The translations under genes and the position numbers were made by a program. From the NCBI RefSeq assembly GCF_019393635.1, contig NC_057861.1, positions 60,806,532-60,870,531 on the forward strand: 64,000 nt of DNA, written 5' to 3'. The stretch comes from Dromiciops gliroides. Lineage: Eukaryota > Chordata > Mammalia > Microbiotheria > Microbiotheriidae. The notes under the pieces are model-generated. The model was not told where the DNA came from, searched no databases, and worked only from the letters and a program-made list of their open reading frames with translations. Below are positions 56,656-64,000 of this stretch, one piece after another (position 1 is the first letter of the stretch; each line of letters opens with the position of its first letter).

Positions 56656-59600
56656 TCAGAGGCACACGTTGATCTGCTTGGACAGCTCCCTCTCCAGGTC
56701 CAGGATCAGGGTGTCAAAGTCCTTGAGGTTGAGGCGGGTGTTGAAAGGAGCCTCGGGGTCATCATCCATGAGGGCAAAATCTCCCACGAAGTCACCGGCC
56801 CCCTCTTGCCCTCTGCCTTCATCCTCGTCTTCGTCGTCCTCGCTGCTCCCCGCTACCTGGTCGTAGTCTGGACCGGACAGGAAGTCCCCACCATATGACA
56901 GGAAGTCCCGCCCGCAGATGCTCCAGTCGCCAGCGTAGCGGTTGCTAGGGGGGCTCTCGGGCCCACCCCGGTCTCGGGGCCGGGTCACCACTTCGGGCTC
57001 CCCCAGCGGCAGTTCCAGCAGGGGCTGCCGCTTCGGGCGGAGGTAGGGGACGCTGTCTGGAGGATCCGGGGGGCGGCGCGGGTCTGGGGGAAGAGGGGAA
57101 GGGAATGACCTAGAGCTGGCTTTGAGCTGACGTCCGCCCCCAATTGGCCTCGGGAACGGTCTACAAGCCGGCATCGGATTGCCTAGTTAACGGGTGGGGT
57201 CACTCAGTTTGGTCCTCTGATTGGCTGGGTGGTAGGCGTGTCTGTGTGTAGCTCAGACCCATCTTTGGCTAGGTAGAGGCGTGGCCTCAAAGGTGATTTA
57301 GCCTCCCATTGACTGTAATACAGCCATGGTGACAGGGGATTGGCTTTCTGGATGGCTGATTGATGGATACGGCTCCTAGGGGATTGGGCTTCTGCTCGGG
57401 ATGGGCGGGGCCTGAGGGGGGCGGAGCTTACCTGGCCAGGCCTGCAGCAGATAGTGCAACACCTCGATGTGACGTTTGAAGTCCAGCGGCGCTGGCGAGC
57501 CCGGAGCCAGAACCTGGGCCAGGCAGCGGCCTCGGAGCCGGGTGGGCGCTTGGCGTGGGGCAGCAGCACAGGCCCGAAGCAGACAGCTAGGTTCTGGGGG
57601 GTCATGGCGGTTGTGGGCGGTGGAAGGAGGAGACAGGCGCAGGGTGATCCAGAGCAGAGTCAGTTTGGCCTGGAGAGGTGGGGGGGGGGGGAAGGGGGGT
57701 TGGGGGGGGCAGCATAAATGAGTTGGGGCAGGGGCTGGTGAGGCTCCGAGCACGGCATCGTAGAGGGACTCGCCCCGACCTCCTCCCTCCCCTTGTCCCG
57801 CCTTCCCCAATGCCCTTGCTCCTCGTGACCTCTGGACTTCTGCTCTTCTTCCAATCCCTGACTCCTGCTCTTCTCTCTCTCTGCTTCTTTCCTTGCCATT
57901 CTCCCCTCTCGGTGTCTTGCCCTCTGAACTTCCCGCTCTGTCCCCCTTTCTCCCATTCCCTTCTCCCATCCTCTTCCCTACCCACCTTATCCCCTCATCC
58001 TCCTGTCCGCCATTTCCTTGTCATCCCTGTTTCTGACTCTAGTTCTAATTCATACTGTCGTTCTTCCTTTTCTTTCTTTGTCTCTCTTCTCCCACCTTTC
58101 TTCCATTAGTCTTCCCTTTGACTCCATCTACCACTCCTATCTCCCTTTATTTCCCTCTCCCCACCCCCAGCGTTCGTTCCTGTTCCTTATGCCTAGGCAA
58201 GATTTCTGTAATATGTACTATTGTCCACTGGAGGCTTTAGGTTATCACTGTAACATGTCAACACAAAATAAATGATAACAGGCCATGGCCTTTCTATGTG
58301 TATTTGTGAAAAGAAATGTTACAAAGAGTCTATGTGCTAGTAGCCCAAGTGGTGGACTGCCTTCCTTGTTTTAGCCCCAACTTCCTGTTCCCCTTTCCCT
58401 CATCTTTGGTTCCCATTACCCAGCACCAATGTTCTCTTTCCCTTTCTTCCCATCCTTCTACCTCTTCCCCAGGCCACTTACCCTCTCAACTTCAGGCAGA
58501 CATTGGAGGAGCTCTCTGGTACCTTGTGGGGTTGACTCTGCCTCCACTGGGTGGCCCCTGCCTCATGGCCTCCAGGAACCCATTGGTAGAGTGGTGGGGT
58601 GATGAGGGGTTGTGGGTAGCTCTCTTAGGTAGTCCTTGAGGATCCTACAGAGGTGCTGAGCCCCAGCTCAGGTTAGGGCTTCCTTGTCTCTTTTTCTGCT
58701 GATTGTGCCCTATTCATACTCCTGGCCCCAGGTGAAAGAGAGGTAGGATGTGGGGGAGGGGAAAGAGGGGGTAGAAAATGAGATTCCCCAGAGAAACCCT
58801 AGTCAGAGAGAAAAGGGGAGGTCTAGTGGAATGGGTCATGCTTCTTGGGTGGAGAGACAGAGGTCATGTTAGTGGGACTTTGGATTTGGAGTGGATTAGA
58901 GGAGCCAAAGAGTAGGGTTGGTGTGCAGAAGGAGACCTAGGTTGAGGGGAAAATTCTGACCTGTGATAACATTGATGTCCGGGTACAACTCCTCTGAGAT
59001 ACTGACTGCTGCACTGTCTCGCTCAAAGGCATCCCGAAGTTCCTTCTTTACAGCTGCTGCAGGCCACACAGACGGTACAGCCCTACCACCTGGAGGAGAA
59101 GAGGAACCTTTACTATGGCCACCTGGGTACCTGGACCATGAAGTGCCCAGAATCCAGGAGGGGTAGGGGGGGAGGGGTGAGGAAACTTGGGATGTGGCAT
59201 AGAGAGTATGGCCAGGCCAGGGTTCCAGGGCCTCACCCGTAGCCCCCTTCTCTCGATCTGCCCAATGCCACTTCTGGATGATGAGGGGCACGTGACCGGA
59301 GCTTGTTCCCGGTTCTATACCACAGTGGCAGGGGGTAACCCGAAGACTCTGGGCTCCTGGCTCCGGGGGCTTCCTGCTGTTCCCAGAGGGTCAGTTTTGC
59401 ATATAGCAGGCCTTGGGGTTCTATGCCTCACAGCTAGCTGCTGGGCCCGGCACCCTGGGGAGCAAGATATAACAGTGTGATAGAGACAGGGTCTTGTGGC
59501 AGGCTCCATAGCCTATAAGGACCAGCCCTGCCCATTCTCTGGCCACCCATTCTCCCCCTATCTTCAGTTCCCATTCCTTGCCAGTCTGAGCCCTTGTTCC

Positions 59601-61724
59601 CTCACCAGGGAGGCTTCAGGCTTGACTCGCTGATTCTGCCTTCAACACCTTACTTGATCTATCCCCAGGTCCACACCCCCCCCCCCCCAAGTCATCCCCA
59701 GATCCCATGCACCTCGGAAATGAGGGCAGCAACACAGTGCCGTGAGCACAGGGCCGGGTGCGCGCTGGATGCAGGGGTCCCATGAGGGGCAGGATTAGGC
59801 CCGGAGCAGATGAGCAGCCTCCAACTCCAGGTGGAAAGTGTGGTCCAGCCTCAGGAAGTCAGTACCATCCCCTCGAAGCGGTCCTGTCCTGGCTCTTGGT
59901 GTACCATCCACTTGTAGCAGGCAGCAGAGATCTGGTGCAGTGGGTCCTGCTGGCAGGCGCAGGCCCCCTAGCCCATGTAAGTGCAGACTGAGGCGCCCCC
60001 AGAGGGCAGGGGGGGAGGCACGTGGGGGTGGGGCTGCTTCATAGGGTCGGAAGGCATCGGGAGATGGGTGAGGAGGCCGTTCAGGGGAGTCACCGTCGCT
60101 GAGGTAGCCGGCCTGGCCCCCCTGGGCTCCCTCTGTACACCTCTGTGCTTCCACGCTGCTGTCCAGGTGGTATCGGCTTATGACTGAGCCAGCTGGGGCC
60201 GCCCGTTCTCGTTCCCCCTCACGGTCCCGCCCGCTTCTGGGTCCTCGGAGGCTCAGTCGTCGCCTTAGTTCAGGCAGTTTTTTCATCTTCATTGAGAGGC
60301 GCCTTGCAGGGCCTGGAGATTTGGTTCGCGATGGTTTAGTAGGGGGATTGCTGGGGACGACCTCTGGGGCTGGTCCTATGTAAAGACAGAGGAGGAGTCA
60401 GATGTTGGAGAACAGAAGATTAGACTTAGGGACCTATGAATGGGGGATGGGGGATACTGATGGGGCAGGGACTGGCATGGGGACAACTGAGGGGAAGGGA
60501 TCTGAGAACAGCAGGGATCAGGAGGGTGGGGATGAGAATGAGGACTATGGACAGATGGGGGTTTAGGGGGCTGGGACTGGGGGTTGGAGGGAAGGCTGGA
60601 GAGCAGGGCTGAGGTTAAGGACATGGAAAGGAGACTATAGGGTACAGGGTAGGGAGAAGAGTAGGTCCTGGAGGCAGCTGAGTGGAGAGATTTAGGACAG
60701 GAGATTAGGTTACAATTGTTTCCTTACCCCCAGGGGTTGCACTCTCCAGGTTGGTCTGAGTGGGCTGGGGTGTGGTCCCCCCAGAGGCCTGGCCTCCTGG
60801 CTCTTCTTCGGGGATAGGATTGTACCATATCTCTCCAACTAGTTCCGTGGGCCCTCCAGGTCCCAGCACTATCTCCTCTGGAGCCTTGCTGCCCCCCCAG
60901 CACCCAGCGACGGCTGCTGGACTCCAGGCTCTGCAGGTAGGCCCCCCCGGGCTGGGTTTCTTGACACTTCAGGGCTAGGAGGTTCCTCTTCCCCAGGCCC
61001 TGCCACCTGGGGTATAGGCTCTGTCTTGGGGACTTCAGGTGCTGGCTCAGGGACTCTGGGTTCTGGGATCGGAGCTGGGCGGCCTGTGGGGACAGGAGGA
61101 GGTGAGACTGTCACCTCATCTGCCCAGAGGAGAGGAGGGGCCCAGTCCTTAAATCCCCACTCTCCCCTTTCTCTCATGCTCACTTAGGGCTCTAAGCAAA
61201 GCCTGACATCAGTAGAGATGCCCCCTCCCTGCCATCCCTTTCTCCCCCCTTAGCATCCCCCAGGGGTCTGCTCCTCACACCCGACTGTCCCGACTAAAGG
61301 GTGCCTGCTCACTGTTCTCACCACTCCTCAGCTCCCTGTCCTTGGGCCACCCTGAGGAGCAGCAGCCACTGTTGATCTCCCCTGGGATAGGCAGCCATTC
61401 CAACTGTATAACGGTTTGGAGTCCGACCCCATCCCACCCCTCCTCCTGTTCCCCCCTCCATCCTTCCACCCCTTGCTCCCAGATCACCACCCCCATCCCA
61501 TTCCCTGAGGTACCACCTTCTCCTTCCTCCAGCCTCCACCTTGGGGTCCCCCCAAGAGGGGCAGTTAGGAGGGCTGTGTATGAAGAAGATGTCAGCGGTA
61601 GGAGCTCTGGCCCTTGGAACTCCCCTTGGACCTCACCTCTATCCTTCACATCCGACTTTTTCCGGGGAAGTTTCTCCCGGCCCCGAAGGCGGGAGAAGGT
61701 TTTCCTGAGTAGCGGCTCGGCCAT
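56656..61724 (-). CDS. SYDE1: SYDE1, C2/RhoGAP synapse-defective protein 1, reading frame broken as given
   Basis: Seen: eight exons, from 5' to 3' 61637-61724, 60728-61083, 59713-60375, 59237-59454, 58961-59089, 58482-58644, 57432-57669 and 56656-57083, with GT/AG borders and about 2,283 coding bases (human 735 residues). Exon 1 encodes [20 protein letters not shown] and exon 8 ends [13 protein letters not shown]. Exon 3 holds the basic [17 protein letters not shown] stretch and the C2 domain ([12 protein letters not shown]). Exons 4-7 hold the RhoGAP domain, with the arginine finger in GLYRLCG (codon 59072-59074). Known: a Rho-family GTPase-activating protein acting in synapse and cytoskeleton organisation and in trophoblast. 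Odd: exons 1 and 8 read cleanly and exon 3 is clean for about 165 codons. One-base indels switch the frame twice in exon 2, near the end of exon 3 (TAA at 59795-59797) and repeatedly in exons 4-7. Each piece still matches human. It is either assembly error or recent decay. The gene identity is certain; its function in this genome is not. Confidence 0.9.
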
Positions 61725-62439
61725 GCTGGGGGCTGGGGTTGGGGGCTGGGCCAGGGTCCTGCCAGGCCAGGCAGAGCCCCTTGCCCTGGGCCGCCCCCTC
61801 CCCTCTTCTCCTTGCCTGCCCACCCTGCTGGATTTCTCCCTCCCTCCCTCCTCCCTCCCTCCCTTAGGCAGGAAACAAATTCCAGGAATGCTTTGGCCCA
61901 AACTTTTTTTTTCTTCCCTTGGCCAGAGCAGGTGCTGCTGGGAGATGTAGTTCTTGCCTGGGGATGGATAGGATGGGAAGCTGGAGAGAGTAGATGGAGA
62001 GAAACTTTAGGAAGCTGAGGTAGTAAGGGGAAGATGGGGATTGTGGGAGGCATGGGACAATGGCTGGAGCATTTTTGTCTTGGCAAAGGATTGAGTTTCG
62101 AGTGGGCTTGGGTCAAGCTGTTGGACCTCATGTGCAGGGTCCTGGATCTCCATGGAGGTAAGGGATGTGGAGGGGAGGGATCTGGAGGAATAGATGGTGT
62201 GGAGCGTGGTGATGTGACAGGGAGGAGGGACGAGGGCAAGATCTCCCCAAGAAGAAACTAGAGAAAGGGTGTTGGGAGAGAACCTTAGTTTAGCAGATGC
62301 TCTGGACATTGTGTTGAGAGTGAGAGTGATCAGGTATGGTTCAGGACAGGAGGGTTCGACAAAGATTGGGATTCCTATTCCCATATGGAGTAAAAGCAGG
62401 GATGTGCCAAAAAGTGTTTAACAACCAGCTGTCCTAATA

Positions 62440-62455
62440 TATATGTGTGAGTATG

Positions 62456-62534
<79 letters not shown>

Positions 62535-62535
62535 G
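62440..62535. repeat. (TATATG)n hexanucleotide microsatellite
   Basis: About 15 gtatat units. An isoleucine/cysteine open frame across it is a repeat shadow. Confidence 0.95.
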
Positions 62536-62867
62536 TGGGACACACTTTTAAGTTTAATTGGCATTATTAACATTTACCCCATCACTTTATTAAGTCTAGA
62601 CAATCAACGAAACAATAAATCAAGCCCTTATTTGTAGCATTTGCCAATTTCTGAGGTATAAAAATGCTCACACTGAAAATTTCACTGCGGCTTTCTAGAG
62701 CTGGCTTCAGACACCTGCAGGGTAACACAGGAATTAGAGATGGATAAAGTGGGAAACTGAATTGGGGGTGGTGTGAGGAAGGCTGGGGATAGGGAATAAG
62801 GAGGCAGGAGAAGGGAGATCTGCACTTTCAGGCCTGCTTTTGCCTCTGCCTCCTAGCACCAGAGATG

Positions 62868-63260
62868 TACAACTGGAAAGCACATCAAAGGCCATTTAGT
62901 TCAAGGTGCTCCACATTTTACAGATTAAGAAACTGAGGCTGGAGTCACATCTGTAATGGGTGATAGTTAGAATCTGAGCTGGTTCTCTGACTCCAAAGCC
63001 AGCATGGTTTCCATCAACCCCCACTTCCTGCCCTTCTGTGTGTCCAAGGTGGTACTTGACTCCAAGGCTTCCTGACTCCTGGGCTCATTCCCAATCCAGT
63101 ACTCTGGGCTGCCTTGGGTGAGCTACTCTTTGGGCCTGTTTTTTTCATCTGAAAAATGCAGATATAACCTCAGCTTTCCTTACCTTAAAAAAGACTCAGT
63201 TGAGGTAATGATTGAGAAGTAGCTTGGGGAAGTTATAAATGCTACTCTTTGCCTATCATG
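62868..63260. repeat. Ancient repeat and MIR-like fragment upstream of SYDE1
   Basis: caaaggccatttagttcaagg with aagaaactgaggctgg, then ggcttcctgactcctggg and attgagaagtagcttgg-type text. Otherwise no gene is seen between 61725 and 63940. Confidence 0.45.
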
Positions 63261-63947
63261 TTATTGTTATTAAAGTCTTGGAATTGAAAGGGACATCGAA
63301 AGTATTTCAGCCCAGCTTCTCCCTGAATCACAAACCTCATTCTACCCTGTTAGAGGGGTAGGCAAAAGAGCTTTGGATCTGGAGTCAGAGAGCCAGAGCT
63401 CAAATCCCAGGCCATTAACTCCTATGGGCCCCAATGTCCCGTGTCAAATGAGCTGGTGGGACGAGATGGTCTCCAAGTGCCTTCTCAGCTCCAGCCTGCA
63501 CTCTGATATCTCCAGTGAAGGAGAGTTCATTATATCACACCAAGATGACCTGTTCTGTTTTGGAATAACTCTAATTATTAAGGTACTTTTTATTACTCTA
63601 GATTAAAGTCTGTCTGATGGAGCCTTCTACCCAGTGCTCACAGTTCTGTCCTCTTCACATCAAGCAGAACAAGTCCAATCTGCCTTCCTGATCAAATATT
63701 TGAGGACAACAGCACATTCTGGGAGTGGTGGTTGGCATCTGTGAAGGGGAAGTTATTGAGATTCTACCATTTAACCGGGATCTTTGGGGCCCAGTGCTCT
63801 GTTTAGCCACCTAAGGGGATATCCTCAGTACCTTAGTCATGACTGTCTAAGAGAAGGGGAGAGGACTGGGGGAGGGGGCTCAAAGCATTCTCCACCCCCC
63901 ACCCCAGCACGATCCTAGGCCCTGTCTCCCTCCCATCCTTACCCCAG

Positions 63948-64000
63948 GTGTTCCTGGGCACTCTCAAAGATGAGGTATTGAGTGTCCAGCCTGGCTCAGA
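63948..64000. other. Possible exon cut by the window edge
   Basis: A pyrimidine-rich run ending ccttaccccag precedes 53 bases open to the edge that read VFLGTLKDEVLSVQPGS on the + strand. The same bases also read RLDTQYLIFESAQEHLG on the - strand, ending at a GTAAGG donor-like site. I do not recognise either peptide; one may be an exon of the next gene. Confidence 0.25.

Noticed and set aside
57376-58109. Several 100-200 codon frames on both strands over SYDE1 exon 7 and intron 6
   Set aside because: They combine exon 7 pieces with GC-rich intron text; exon borders 57432-57669 explain the conserved part.
61275-61901. 208-codon - strand frame containing the SYDE1 start
   Set aside because: Only the first 29 codons are SYDE1. 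The donor GTGAGG after 61637 ends the exon and the rest is intron.
1-64000. Search for CRISPR arrays, bacterial operons, snRNA genes or large capsid-bearing elements
   Set aside because: No regular spacer arrays, ribosome sites, known small-RNA text or capsid-type frames were seen.

Overview
The window is nuclear DNA from a marsupial, most likely an Australian (australidelphian) one. The evidence is the interspersed repeats: about two dozen near-identical tRNA/CORE-type SINEs with the head ggcagctaggtgg and the core tagctgtgtgaccctgggc (WSINE1-type), about ten MAR1-type SINEs ending in the gagtcggacacgactgaa signature, and marsupial L1, L2 and MIR/MON1-type copies. The species itself cannot be told from the sequence.

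Layout. Positions 1-44,000 are almost entirely repeats, with one decayed gene: an olfactory receptor of family-10 type at about 19.16-20.05 kb, open over its C-terminal two thirds and frame-broken over its N-terminal third. This part holds many nested insertions with readable target-site duplications. They include an L2 split by an L1 that is itself split by two SINEs (41.0-43.6 kb), a hAT-like DNA transposon carrying a SINE and an L2 (15.3-16.5 kb), a solo LTR with a 4-bp duplication (22.76-23.36 kb), and two related LTR relics at 37 and 40.9 kb.

Positions 44,300-61,900 are gene-rich and GC-rich, with two host genes tail to tail. ILVBL (also called HACL2) runs on the + strand from 44,918 to 55,156. 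It has 15 coding exons that join without a frame error into a predicted 626-residue thiamine-diphosphate-dependent lyase of the endoplasmic reticulum. SYDE1 runs on the - strand from 61,724 to 56,656 with 8 coding exons and encodes a synapse-defective RhoGAP with a C2 domain. Their poly(A) signals are only about 60 bp apart. This convergent pair is the same arrangement as on human chromosome 19p13.12.

The main oddity is that SYDE1 as given cannot be read through. Exon 2 and exons 3-7 carry many one-base insertions or deletions, although each exon keeps its splice sites and a human-like peptide in alternating frames. ILVBL, a few hundred bases away, is clean. Either the assembly is poor across the SYDE1 middle or the gene has recently decayed. 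The SYDE1 3' UTR begins with a four-copy 21-25 bp tandem array of RFX/X-box-like half sites. No CRISPR array, bacterial gene or unknown multi-gene system was found.
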